A stretch of DNA of 64,000 bases from Alisma plantago-aquatica (taxonomy: Eukaryota; Streptophyta; Magnoliopsida; Alismatales; Alismataceae): the NCBI GenBank assembly GCA_963693085.1, contig OY856411.1, forward strand, positions 68,685,001 to 68,749,000, given 5' to 3'. The translations under genes were made by a program, and so were the position numbers. Of this stretch, positions 42,939 to 55,330 are shown in pieces (position 1 is the stretch's first letter; every line of letters begins with the position of its first letter). A model generated the notes under the pieces. The model saw only the letters and a list, made by a program, of their open reading frames with translations. It was not told the origin of the DNA and made no database searches.

Positions 42939-43720
42939 GTATGTTAGCCTTTCAAACAGGGTTCCAATTGTCTGCTGTGTTTGCCCATTCATGTGCTCAT
43001 CCAGTCTGATGTATGGCTGTTATAGCCCAGCCAGTTGCCATTTTTGACATTGGATCCATTTAGAGTTGGATAGTAGTACATATATTTTTCTTATAAGGTT
43101 ATAATGGGGATTTTTTGGATAATTAGAATCAGATCAACATTGAAATGACTCAACACCTCACGTTTCCAACCTAAATTTTCTTAATTAATTAGCTCAACAG
43201 AAGTGCTAGGGATAAATCCAGTAAACTTTCTATGACAAAGACATCAGGAAGCCTGCAGTTAAGCCCCATTTCGCACTCTATCACATCCAGCCACAAGATA
43301 CATTTGGACCAGTTGCTTGCTGCTTCGGCCCAAACCATGTTCATATTTTACAGTAAACCCAGGTGAGAATGACTTGTTTGTTAATTTGATCCATACTGTA
43401 GTTTTCCTTTATTTTTATTGACGATTGTTCATGATTGCTAATATTAAATGGGAGTATCCAATTCATTGTCGATTTTAGATAACTATCTCAGTGTCATTAT
43501 TAGTGGCTTTTTGGTTGGATGCATTTTGGGATGAATTTTGAAGCGTAAAATGTACTAGAAAGCAATGCTCCATTGCTTTTATTTCTCCTGCAAAAGAGCA
43601 TGTGAATATTTTTCTTAGGAATTATATCTGACAAGTTTATTGTAATTTGTAATCAAACCTACAAGTATGACGAAAAAGTAATTGTAAGTTATACTCAAAC
43701 ATGTAAGTATGAGAACTAAG
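42884..43720 (+). repeat. Segmental duplication, copy 2 (partner 295-1116)
   Basis: Same-orientation partner of the first copy. It preserves the pre-insertion state of two sites: no hAT-like sequence before 42884 and an intact ATGAGAACTAAG at 43709-43720 where copy 1 carries the 727-bp element. Confidence 0.8.
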
Positions 43721-44363
43721 TAATTTATTTTTGCAGGCATCTCCTTGTTTGTCATTCCTCTCTATATTTTGCTACCAGGCTTTTAATTCCCTAATGTAAT
43801 ATAGACGTTACATAGGAAAACCCCTTTGGTAGTTAATTGGCATGCATGATGGTTCGAGCTCATGCCACCATCGCGATGAAAGAGGTAACATCTGATGTGG
43901 TGACAATCACGGGACCAAACTTTCAACTGACTTACACATTGAAAACAGATTTAAAATAAAATAGTCATCCGACAAACATGTTCATTCGACTAGTCATTAA
44001 GTCAGAAGCAACCTTGCGATCAGAAAATCTTGACAAACTCAGTGTATGGCCACCACCCTTCTATGTACAACTTGTAACTCACTTCTCAGCCGGAGCATGG
44101 TAACTGCATGTGCACCATGGTATTGTCATGTGCACCTATTGGAATGAGCATTGTGCATGGCACCGTTGCTCTCTGCATCTCTTCGATCATGTATTATTGT
44201 GTTAGAAATATTTTTCTATAATTTGTCTACAACTTGTAACTTACTTTCTGTAGACATTGCATATAGATGTGTATGCATGTGCATTTCTATTATTTCCCTC
44301 TATTTATGTATTTATTGTGCTTATACCTTAATTAATTGCATAACCATGTATTATTATCCTCAA
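43721..44363. other. Anonymous region
   Basis: Begins with an acceptor-like TTTTTGCAG (43738) but the following frame is not conserved with copy 1. No other signal recognised. Confidence 0.3.
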
Positions 44364-44395
44364 CATCTTAAATCCGGGGAAGTAGTGTTTCTTCG

Positions 44396-45768
44396 ATGAC
44401 CGACTCTTCCGAAGACTCCCCTGGCGGCGCTACCATTGTGGGTGACCGGCGGCGTGACGGTGGTCCTGGCTTCGTTGGGGAACTTCCTCATGGTGTCAGT
44501 AGTACCCTCGCGGCCCAAGGCTCTCCTGAAAGTCTTAATTCAAATGCTAATGCTAAATCCTGGGAAGATTTGATGAAAGTAAAGATCTATGATACATCAC
44601 TCGAGAAGGTCGAGATCGAGATGAAGGACCAGAAGCTTATCTATCCAGGGGAGGAAGCAGAGAGAAATGTTGCTCGTTGGAAGAACTGTATCGCCGACTA
44701 CATTGTGGGGTTCAAACCTCATCTCCCATCGCTGGAGAGGTATTTGTCACAGATCTGGATTCTAAGAGGTTCCATTGAGGTTATGAATCATGGACAAGGT
44801 TTCTATCTTATCAAATTCTCTGATGAATCAGACTTGAATGATGTTCTTGACAATGGAGTCTACTTTGTTCGTGGCAAGTCGATGGTTCTGATGCGCTGGA
44901 AACCTGGTGATCTGCTTAAGAGGTTTCGCTTAACAGATATGCCGATCTGGGTGTGTGTCCATGATCTTCCATTGGAGCTGTGGGACATGGCCATGTTCTC
45001 TAGGATTGGTTCTTATCTGGGAAATCCGCTTCGTGCAGACAAAGCTACTTATGAATTGAGAAATCTGGAGTTTGCCAGGTTGCAGGTTCTCTTGCCTTCT
45101 ACTTCTGAATATCCGTCCAGTTTGGAGGTGGTCAGCGAAAAAGGTGTTGCCCATTTGATCAGGTTTGAGTATGAATGGAGACCGAAGGCATGCCCTGTGT
45201 GTAAGTTGTTTGGTCACAATGATTGCTCCGGACTAGCTACTGTCCGTTGGTGAAAAAGGTTTGGGTGAAGAAGAATGTTTCTACGGCTGTTCCTCAGGTG
45301 AATGACAGAATGCCTGATAATATGGTTAGTCCTGCTCCTGTCTCTTTGGAGAAGTGAACTGATAGGCCATTGTCGAAATTAGTCGGTGATAATGATTCAG
45401 TTGAGGAGGACAAGTTTCATGTTCCTAAGGATTCCTTTGAAGAGAATGTCTCTTCTAATTCGGAACAATCTGAAGAGGATATGACTACTAGTTCTCAGTC
45501 TTCTGCGGTAATAGTGGATTTATTAACCCCTCCGATTCCTGATATTTCTAATGAGGAAGAAAATGGGTATGAAGTACAGAAGCTCAATAGGAGAAAGAAG
45601 GGTAAAGCCAAAGGGAGGAAGATTCCTGCTACTTCTCGTGATATCTCTCAGGGCACCTTTTCTCCCAATAAATTTGCGGGCCTGAATAGTTCTTCTGGAG
45701 ATGGAGATTCTAATCTTGTGGTTGAGTCCCAAGCCAGTGAAGTACTGGTTTCAGCTGGTTCCCAATGA
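44396..45768 (+). pseudogene. LINE ORF1 (DUF4283 and zf-CCHC_4)
   Basis: Starts MTDSSEDSPGGATIVGDRRR. The DUF4283 region covers about residues 85-215 (CIADYIVGFKPHLPSLERYL, VLDNGVYFVRGKSMVLMRW, MPIWVCVHDLPLELW). Residues ~250-280 hold YEWRPKACPVCKLFGHNDC, a zf-CCHC_4 site with a shortened last spacer. Just after it the frame shifts near 45240; the new frame reads YCPLVKKVWVKKN, has a TGA (45355-45357), then an acidic Ser-rich and basic tail (RRKKGKAKGRK) ending at TGA 45766-45768. ORF1 protein would bind element RNA. Confidence 0.88.
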
Positions 45769-48700
45769 ATGGGGTTAATCTTAGCATTATCTCCTGGAAT
45801 GTTAGAGGGCTTAATCTGAAAGTCTCTACAGTCAGGAGTAGAATAGCTGAGAGTAGGCCCGACATTCTTCTGTTGAATGAAACTAAAGTCCGAGAAGGCA
45901 AGATGTATAGGTTATTGAATAAGTTTTTTCCCGATTATAGCTGGGTGTCTAACCATTCTTCGCATGTTCTTGGGAGAGTGGTTGTCATGTGGAGATCTGA
46001 CATTTGTGATGTGAAAAAGATTCGTGAGAGTGATCAATCTGTCCATGTGGAGGTTCAATGGGATAACAAAATCTTTGGTCTTACTGCTGTTTACGGTCAT
46101 AATCCGGATGTTGATAGAGTCCATTTTTGGAGAGAGATTGATGCTATTAATTCTTCTATGTCCATGGCATGGGTCATTTTGGGTGATTTCAATGTTGTCA
46201 GGAGAGTTGATGAGAAAGTGGGTAGAGATCCACCTTCGAAGAAGTCCATGGAGGATTTTAATAGCTGTATGCTTGACTGTGGTTTGTTTGAGCTCACTCT
46301 TAATGGGGTATCGTTCTCTTGGGATAATCATCAGAGCGGTGCTAATCATGTAACTTCTTTTCTGGATAGGATCCTTTACAATGAAGACTTCCTTGTTCAA
46401 TTTCCTGAGTGTAGAGGGGCTCTTTATTCTAATACTATTAGTGATCATAAAATTCTCTCTCTTGTTATTGGTGTGAGGTGTAAGAAGGTCACTCATTTCA
46501 GGTTTATTAACGCGTGGATTGTTAAGACTGGGTTTCATGATGCTGTTAAATCTAACTGGGAGCAAGATACTTGGGGGTTTCCTATTTTCAAAATGTACAC
46601 GAAGCTTAGGAGGCTGAGATTGGCTCTTTCTAATTGGAATAAAAATTCGGTTGGAAATCTGATGGATGATGCTAAAAGGAAGGATTCCTTGGCTATAGAA
46701 GCACAGATTAAGCTGGACACTGACCCTTCTAATGAGATTTTAGAGGATGAGGTGTGTGAGAAGAGGAAGGAAGCAGTGCATGCCAGACTTCATGAAGAGT
46801 CTTTGCTTAGGTAGAAGTCGAGAGTAAGATGGCTGAAGGAAGGAGATTCGAATACCAAGTTTTTCTATGCATCGATCAAGGTTAGAAGGGATTCTAACTA
46901 CATTAAAGTTTTACTCATCGATAATGTCCCATGTTCGGATCTTACTGTCATCAAAAGCCATATTGTGAACTACTACACTGAGGTGTTCAATTCTGGTCAT
47001 GAGGCCAATCTAAATGTTCTAAGTTCGCTTGTTTTTCCTAAATTGAGTGGAATTAACAAGATGAGTCTGGATAGAGTCTTCATTGTTCATGAGGTTGTTG
47101 AGGTCATTAAAGGTCTTGGTCCTGATAAATGCCCTGGTCCGGATGGTTTCAACGGTGCTTTTTATAAAAATTGTTGGAATATCATTTGTTCTGATGTTGT
47201 TCCTGCTGTCCTCAGTTTTTTTAGCACATGTCGTATGTTGAGAGAGGCCAATCGTACATTCATCACCCTCATTCCTAAGAGCAAGGATTCTAAGGAACTG
47301 AAGAACATTCGTCCTATTGCCTTATGCAATGTTTTCCTCAAAATCATCACTAAGCTTTTGTCTAATAGATTACAAGGTGTTCTTCCTTATCTCATAAGTC
47401 GGAACCAGTGTGCCTTTTTCAGAGGTAGAAACATTAGAGATGCGGTGCTCCTTGCCAATGAGCTTATTCATGATTTCAATAAAAAGTCGGGAAAGCCCAA
47501 AATGTGCATAAACATTGACATCTCAAAAACTTATGATTTTGTCAATTGGGACTCCATTTTCCGTGTCCTTAAGCTTATGGATTTCCCTCATTGCTGGATT
47601 GTCTGGATTAAAGAATTGTTCAGTACCATGTCATACGAGATTCTTATCAATGGTGAGCCTTCTTCTTCCTTCAAACCTAAAAACAGGGTCCTCCAAGGTG
47701 ATCCTCTGGCCCCCTACATTTTTGTTATCATTATGTAGGTTGTTACCTTGCTTCTTGACAAAGAGGAAAATGATGGAAATCTTATCCCTTTGAGAGCGTC
47801 GGCGAATCTTTCTGTTTCACATCTTATTTTTGCTGATGACCTTTTGATCTTTGTGGAAGCTACTCCCAACAGTGCCCGGGCTGTCAAAAGGGTTTTGGAT
47901 CTTCTCTTCGTTTCAACGGGACTCAAGATCAACATTGATAAGAGCTCCGTTATTTACAGCTATGGTGTTGACAGAGACTTGATTGGTAACATCTTGGGAA
48001 TTAAGGATGGGTCTCTGCCTCAGAAGTACCTTGGGGTGCCTCTGTTTATTGGTAAACTATCGAGAAAGCATTGTAGTCCTCTTGTCGATAGAGTGAAGAG
48101 GAGATTGGATTGTTGAAAGGCGAATTAGCTTTCTATGGCAGGTAGGGTTGAGCTTGTCAGGTCTACCTTGAGCACTATGTCCCAGTATTGGTCGTTGGTT
48201 TTTCCCCTTCCTTGCTCCGTTTGTGATGACATTGATAGGCTATGCAGGGATTTTATCTGGGGTAAGTCTGAGAATAAGAGCACTGTCCACCTTATCAAGT
48301 GGAGTGATGTTACCAAGCCTAAGGTTGAGGGTGGTCTTGGTATTCGAAGCATCAGGGATATTGTGAAAGCGTACGTGCTTTTGAATGGGTGGAACCTTGA
48401 TAAGAGAAAGGAAAGCATTTGGATCAAGTGGATCCATGAGAGATATTTAGATAAACACACCTTTTGGTCTGTTTCTGTTAATGAATCCTTTTCCTGGGTG
48501 TTCAGAAGGATTTTGGCGGAGAGGAAGGTTTTACAATCTGTGGTGTCTTTCGAGATTGGTGATGGCTCGTGTACTTTTATTTGGAAGGATCCCTGGCTTC
48601 CAGGCTTGAAGTTTCTTGTGGATTCTTTGGGTAGGCAAAGCATCATTCAATTAGGTTTTGAGTCCAATTCGAAGGTCAGCTGCCTGATTAATAATGGTGC

Positions 48701-49292
48701 TTGGTGTCATGCGAACTCGAGGCTGCATAAAAAGCTGTCTGCTCTCCTAAGTTCTCTTCCAAAGCCGAAAGGGTCCAGCGACCTGTTGCTGTTTAATGGT
48801 AATCCATCTGCTAATTTCAATGCTTGTTGGTTGATGGCTCGGAGGGCTTATGAAGGTGGTCCTAAACCATACTTTCAGTGGCTGTGGAGTCATAAAGTTC
48901 CAAGCAGATTGCAAATCCATGGATGGAAGGTCGGCCATCTCTGACTGCCTACTTCTGTGTATATTAAATGCTTCGGGATCTCTCTTGCGTCTAGATGCTT
49001 TCTTTGCAAATCTGAGGAGGAGAGAATAGAACATATCATGTTTGGTTGTTCTTATGTTCTTGATGTCTGGTCTTCTGCCTGTATTAAATTTGGCTTTGAT
49101 AGTCCGAATAGCTTGGAGGATCTTTGTGCTCTGAAGGGCAGGAAGCTGATGACAGTTGCTCTTGGTGTTCTGCATGGGATTTGGAATGAGAGGAACAATA
49201 GGGTGGATAGAGGCAAGGAGAAAGATTCTGGTCTTGTTTGGCAATCTATCCAAAATGATCTCTCTTCTGTTCTTGATGGCTTTGGTCGTTAG
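45765..49292 (+). pseudogene. LINE ORF2: endonuclease, reverse transcriptase, zf-RVT
   Basis: ATG overlaps the ORF1 stop (ATGA). Endonuclease motifs: IISWNVRGLN, LLLNETKV, LTAVYGHN, VILGDFNVV, DRIL and ISDHKILSL (residues ~5-235). RT motifs: WLKEGDSNTKFF, GPDKCPGPDGFNGAFY, IRPIALCNVFLKIITKLL, NIDISKTYDFVNW, VLQGDPLAPYIF and the catalytic LIFADDLLIF (~47825-47850). C-terminal zf-RVT: CFLCKSEEERIEHIMFGC. One continuous frame of ~1,175 codons broken only by TAG 46812, TAG 47736, TGA 48114, TAG 48126 and TGA 48942. Ala-to-Thr and Ser-to-Phe changes are visible in the usually conserved DISKAYDSVNW motif. Confidence 0.93.
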
Positions 49293-49539
49293 TTTGGTCC
49301 CTGTAGTTTGCTGTTTTTGTTTCTGTTTTGGCTCTGTATAGAAAGACTTTGTCTTTGTCTTCTTTATTGGTCTTTGTACCCTAAAGAACACTCCCTTACT
49401 TGTACATTTATACAAAATACAAAAAAAGCAATAGTTGAGCTGGGTTCACCAAAAAAAGCATCTTAAATCCGTTTTACTTAGAAATGCCTGAAGCCAATAA
49501 TTATATACTAAGATATTCAGTATTCAATACTTTAATAAG

Positions 49540-50290
49540 TTATTTCTTTTGCAGGCCTCCTTGAAGACTTCGCTTTTCCTTTAGAAGCATAACCAGATTA
49601 TTAAAGACATACCTCAAACCTCCTGAAGAGCTTCTGAAGCGTGGCTGTTGGATAAGTTATATGATGACGATCGTGTTATGTTCTTCATTTCATGTCTGAC
49701 TGTGTGGAAAACTAAAAACCGGTGTACAATAACATTCAGCAGCCCGTTGATTCTCCTAGCCGGGCTGGTCAAATGGTTGATGATGTATCAAGAGAAGCAT
49801 GATGGGATGACCATAAAAGGAAATGTTATAAAATAGAACTGAATTTGGAGAGGGAAGCTTGGTATGCTGGCTAGATTAAAGTAAATTTTACCGCTATGTG
49901 TTTATAGGAGCAAAGGATCAGTATTGCAGCTGATTTTAGATCTGATAAGGGTGATGTTTCTGCTGAGAGATGTGCATCTCTGTTCTGTATGTTATCAGCC
50001 AAAAGACTAAAGCTGGCTTATATTTTTCTGAGATCTTATGCCCTGAGTGTTACCCAAGAACACTTAATAATGAGTGCGGTTGTAGGCCTCTGATCAAAAT
50101 CTATAAGAAAATTGACCATGTGCAGGCACATCACTTTGACGTTCTTTTGGGACATGTCTTCAGAGAGGCGAATACAACTGCTCTCACAACATTACTAGGT
50201 TGTGTCGGAGGGAGGTCCAGAATAAACCTTGCGATAACTTTAGTTAGTCTTTAATTATGATGCCATTTTTACCCCCAAAAGAAAAGCAAC
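49540..50290 (+). pseudogene. Decayed 3' end of an older LINE (RNase H-like)
   Basis: Translated pieces resemble the region after zf-RVT in plant LINEs: VMFFISCLTVWKTKNRCTIT (cf. W-x-R-N segment), WYAG-stop-IKVNF, SIAADFRSDKGDVSAERC and HHFDVLLGHVFREANTTALT (cf. the xHVxREANxxAD motif of the RVT_3 RNase H). It has multiple stops and frame changes, and the end reads TTAATTATGATGCCATTTTTACC like other LINE 3' ends. Independent of the LINE at 44377, which lacks RNase H. Confidence 0.5.
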
Positions 50291-50654
50291 CTTGATGTCT
50301 GACTACATATATCTGAATCCCACCTTGACAAAGAGCACTGCTATGCATTGGAGATAGCAATCTCAGGAACTGATGCTCCAATGATGCTTTAGATTGTGCT
50401 ATGGATCATGCTATTGGTGCTGCTTCTAGAGTTAGAAGTGACAATTATTCCTATAGACCGGAGCTATTCACATTGGTGATTTTTCTATCTTGAAAGTTGA
50501 ATTATGGAGAATCTTACAAAATCTTCGTTCTTGGAACCTTGGCCATCATAGAATAACTCGTAATCTGATTCTAAAGCTGTTATAGAAGCTATCACTGATC
50601 ACTTGCAATGTGGTACATGCAATTGGGCCTTTAAGATGTAGAATGGGGTCCAAG

Positions 50655-52116
50655 CTATGAAGCACGAATATTCCAAAACAGGGGTCGTACCCGTATCCGA
50701 TACATATTGGATACCAATACTCCGTGGATACACGTCAGATACTCCTAATCCGTATCCTGCCGTATCGCCGTATCCAGTCAGTAAAAACTAGAAAAAAAAT
50801 ATGGGCATGACATTGCTTGATTAGCATTTGACACCAGCTCATGTCTCAACCCTCTTTGCTAAGTAGTAGCTTGCAGCAAGGCTATCATAGTTGCTTCCTT
50901 GAAGGAGTTCAAGGTTAGTCTCCATTCCTCTTGCTAAATGCCAATCTTCCTTCTCTTTATTGTTTCTACCTCCTATTTTTTTGGGGATTTCACTTTTTAA
51001 AAGACTTCAATATGTAATCTGGATTTTTGTTTGTTCTTTATTGCAAATCAATTCATTCACCTTTACATGGTACTTTCGGATGCTTTCCCTGCTAAGGTGC
51101 AAGTTTTATGCACGTTGAAGTCCTCCACATTCTATGAAAGGCTTCAATTTAGTATCGTTGGGTTAACATGCCTCTTGTTTTGATGACTATCATTGTGGTT
51201 TATACTGGATTTCTATCTAGACAATATCTATTTCATCTCCTTTGAAGATAATCATTGCATCCCCATCCTTATGTCTTCCCCTATGAAGCACCGATACTCC
51301 AAAATAGGTGTCCTACCAGTATTGAATACATATTTGATACTAATACTCCCTAGATACTCTCTAATACATACTAAATACTTCTTAAGTCGTATTCCTTTTT
51401 TTATTAGCAGGAAATGACCTCAAGGCAGCCAGGATACAACCAACCCATTTAGCAGCCAAGAGAGCACCCCACTCGCGTGATCCCTCAAAATCCCAAAACC
51501 ATGTGACTTCCAACTCTAGACTCCCCCTATTGTATTGTGATTTGAGAATGAAATTGGTATTTTTTGTTAAAATTTCAAAAAAAACAAAAAAAAAAACTGT
51601 TGTATCCATGTTGTACGCGTATCTTATATTTTTGAAAATTGCCGTATCCCCGTACCACACCCGGACCCGTTTCCATTTCTGTATCTAAGTCTATGCTTCA
51701 TAGTAGCTAGTTATACATGAGAGAAGATAGTTTGGTATCACATATGACACAACTCACTTTACAACACAACATTACATGATACATGAAATGTGAATGGTTT
51801 AGAATATGATATTATCATGTCTTTTTGTAACTTGTCTCACATTAATATGAATGAAAGACCCCTTTTTAAACCATTGTTTGATATTATAGTATTGGTTTTT
51901 ATTTTCTTTAGAAATATTGTGATTTTTTAATGAAATTTGATTGTCTTCATCTATTTTTAATATACATATATTGGTTATTTTAAAAATATTAAAATAAATA
52001 TTAAAAAAATTGTCGTATCCATGACGTACCCGTATCCTATATTTTCAAAAATTGTCGTATCCGCGTACCCGTACCCGTACCCATATCCGATACGTATCTG
52101 TATCTGTGCTTCTTAG
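50655..52116. mobile_element. hAT-like element, GTATCC/GATACG-rich (1.46 kb)
   Basis: Termini CTATGAAGCAC and (reverse complement) CTAAGAAGCAC, with a perfect 8-bp target duplication GGTCCAAG (50647-50654, 52117-52124). Both ends are rich in GTATCC, CCCGTATCC and GATACG words. The GAAGCAC terminus equals that of the element at 1117-1843, although the internal motif differs. A second, similar element is nested at 51281-51703. No transposase frame. Confidence 0.8.
51281..51703. mobile_element. Nested or internal copy of the GAAGCAC-terminated element
   Basis: Termini CTATGAAGCAC and (reverse complement) CTATGAAGCATAG, interior with GATACTCC, GTATCCCCGTACC and CCGGACCCGT words. No target duplication was found, so it may be an internal rearrangement of the host element rather than a separate insertion. 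Confidence 0.55.
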
Positions 52117-52124
52117 GGTCCAAG

Positions 52125-55100
52125 TTTCTCTGGTGGAATAGACTATATATGCCACAACCTACTGCATCTATAAACCTAGAAGACATCCAGATGCAGGACA
52201 AAGTATTTGATATGCTTTTAACATGTAGCATGTGTAGAAAATACCCTATCTAGTACAACATCCTAGACCACAAGGGAAGTGAAGTATGTCACATGTTCCT
52301 CCTTTCTTCTATTTAGAGTGTTGTTATATGCATTTCACTCTGAATTATTCTTACAACTTTGTTTCCAGTTGATTGAATCTTTGTTTTCTTTGTTTATCCA
52401 AATTTTCTGTTCATGTCATGCAATGAATGGTGTTGTTTTTATCATTCAACAACTGCTTCATTGTGCCGCTAGTGGGACATCTAAGTATCCAACAAGAATC
52501 AACGCACTTGCTCAACTTATATTCCAATATTGGATACAATTTTAATTGATGTTAATTGTATCTCTATGACCAATGATTTATCATCAATAATTTAAGAACT
52601 TGGCATACAAGTTAATAAAGTTAATTGTAATGTTGTAATGTGTAGTTTATTCAATGTGGTAAAGGCCCATGTTGCCCATTATGTAGATCAACATTTTGTT
52701 CAATATAATAAGTGAAATATTTTGTGGATTATTTTTAATGTTTGTGTACCTTGGATGGCTATTGTTTCTAGATATGATGTATATAATAATATATGTCCTT
52801 TAATAACTATTTAAAATATGTTGTTTATCACTACAAATGTTTTAATTTTCTGTCTCAATTTATCTTGATTAAAACACCCCTAGTTGTCGTTATTAATATT
52901 TATGATGGCTTCTTGCCATCATTATTATCAATTTTGACAAAGAATTAAGTTGATATTATAGCTGTTCAGGCCGAGATATACTATCCATTGTTTTGCATAA
53001 CAACGATGGAATAAAAATTTGTTGTATTATCGACAAGATTAATAATGTTAACATGTGACCACATATTTTTTTATCCCTAATAGTTGTAGCGATGTCTTTT
53101 TTACAATTACGACAACAAATTTGATCGTTATTATTGTATTTTCCAGTTGTTGATGCCATCAAGGGATTTAGTGTATTTTGTTTATCTGATTGGAATTAAC
53201 CCTATTCGATTTCAAAAAATATATGCATATAGGCTTCTTGATGATATATGATCATTCCATTACATATGCACTAAAGCATGTATGAACATATAACATGCAT
53301 TATTGTAAAATATGTGATCCAAATTAGTTCCCCCAATCAAATATAGTAGAGTTTGATTCCTCTAAGTGAGAGTTCAGGTAAAGTGTACATTCCATAAGAA
53401 TAGCTATTCATAAATTCTCATTTTTGTGGAGTTTAGTTCCAAACTCAAAAAAAATAGAGTTCCATATTTCTGGGTAAATCTGAATCCAAAAATGTTTTGG
53501 CACAAGTTTTGAGCCCCTTACTTCCCAACTGAATTAGGGTGTCAATTTTTTCAGATTCTAGTTTCCCATCCACATATGATCCAAGTTATCCAAATTTTGA
53601 TTTGTTCCCTTTCAGCTCCATACATAAATGCAGATTGAACTATTGGATAAAATATGTTCTCAACCTGAATTCTCTATGTAAGGCTGCCCACTCTAAAATT
53701 ATGATCAAAATTCAACTAATTAAAGAAGCATAATTGTAAATAGTATATATTTGTTTTTAAAGGTAAATAATATATATTCCACTACCCATGTTTTGATTAA
53801 GTCAAACATCAAGGTGATTAAAGGAATTTTCTAACCTTGTGTACACATTTGTGTGTGCCATTGCATTTCTTGCTCTTGCATTTCAATTTTTTACTATGCA
53901 TATGATTTTTCTGTTACTTGTTGATACACATTGCATCAAGTAAGTCTAAGATCTACATTGTCTTAGCACCCAAACTGGTCTACAAAGGTGGATTCAGAAA
54001 GTTACAACATGTGGAGTGAGTTAGATAAGCTTGTTTCCTGTTTCATTAGGGAGGCTGAATTAAAAGAATTTTCTATTAATGTCCTTGAATAGAAAAAAAT
54101 GCATGGACAAGGATTTTAAATCTGAGTCACTAGACTTGAATTAAGGAACTCACACTAACTCAACCGCCAACACTTTTAGTCTAACATATGAAAAATAGAA
54201 TAGATATACGTAATGTATATTATTATGCTACAAATTTATATAATATATATGTTTAGATTTAAGAAGGGGATCTAGAGCCCCCTAAATCCGCACCTTCTTG
54301 CATATACATTTGTTTATGCTCTTTCAGGATAACATTGGCTTCTTTACATAGAATTGGTTTTTATTTTTTACTCAGATAAAAATTTCGTAGACAAAAGTAT
54401 GACTTGTCGTGCATTATTTGGCTCATTAGGGTTGTGTTTTGTTTTTCGGTTCTTGATGTGGAAAAGTTGGTACTTCTTAAAATATGATTTCAACTACATA
54501 TTAGTTTTCATGTGGGTGAACTAGAGTTGAGGAAAGAGTCATGGTATCTCGTATGGGCCATTGGCTTGATAAGATGTGGTTCGACCTTATACATCAACTT
54601 AGGTGGTAAGATTTATTCATAGCCCCTATGTCCTTGTCTCCTCTTCATAAATCTACTCTCTTTTCTCCTCACCTTGGTTCCATATAAAGGGAATCCAAGC
54701 AATGTGTAAGACAAATAAAGGAGAATAAGTTCAAGATTTTCAAAAACACAAACTTCTCCACACACATCTCGAGGATTAAAATTGATTATGGGGACCTATT
54801 TGCACCATTGGTCATTGGACGACCTCCTTTGTGTGTTTGATTCTCATAGTTTGATCCCCTTTATCTCATTGTGGGCATATCGTTAAGATAATACTGATAT
54901 AATAGTGGCAAGAACCAACACTATATATGAAGAAAATATAAAAGTGTGCATATCAACGGTAGGTTCCAAAGGAAATTTGGAAGCCTAAAAGATCCAATTC
55001 TAGTCCTAAGGCTATCTAATTATCTTCCTTCTAGTAGAATTCCTTCACTTCTCTAGGATTTGACCCTTCATTTTCCTAAATAATCACAATGTTGTTGTGG
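52125..55100. other. Anonymous AT-rich region
   Basis: No LTR, inverted terminus, coding domain or RNA gene recognised over ~3 kb. Short open frames lack family signatures and splice context. Confidence 0.35.
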
Positions 55101-55104
55101 AAAA

Positions 55105-55330
55105 GCGATATTGGTGGGGGAATAAACCCAAACATGTAGATTTTTCATATTGCTTGATAGAAAGAGGAAACCACCCCTTCCTATAAATAAGAGAAGGGGG
55201 AAGCATGCAAACACTTAGAAAAACCCTAATGGGAAAATACACATTGGGCCCATATTACAAAATGGCTTGAGTAAATAGACAAAACACTTAAGTAAATAGA
55301 GACACTAATGGTTGCCATGAATTATATACA
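55105..55330 (-). repeat. Probable copia solo LTR (minus strand)
   Basis: On the minus strand: GTAATATGGGCCCAATG, CCCATTAGGGTTTTTC, GCATGCTTCCCCCTTCTC, then TTATTTATAGGAAGGGG. The same ordered words (AATATGGGCCCA, GGCCCATTA, TATGCTTCCCCCTTCTCC, TATATAAGGAGGGGG) form the LTR at 2536-2706. No internal copia sequence is adjacent, and the precise ends and target duplication were not found. Confidence 0.55.

Larger units (their letters stand above)
44377..49458 (+). mobile_element. Near-full-length plant L1-type LINE (5.1 kb)
   Basis: Exact 13-bp target duplication CATCTTAAATCCG (44364-44376 and 49459-49471). ORF1 begins only 19 bp from the 5' end, so the 5' UTR is probably truncated. ORF1 has one frame change and one stop; ORF2 has five stops and no frame change. 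The tail ends CACCAAAAAAAG. Much better preserved than the LINE at 17557, so a younger insertion. Confidence 0.95.

Noticed and set aside
44151..44399. 82-residue frame before the LINE
   Set aside because: Crosses the LINE insertion junction and target duplication; not a gene.
45912..46565. 217-residue minus-strand open frame
   Set aside because: Antisense shadow of the LINE endonuclease.
48747..49415. 222-residue minus-strand open frame
   Set aside because: Antisense of LINE ORF2 C-terminus and 3' UTR; composition is that of complemented coding DNA.
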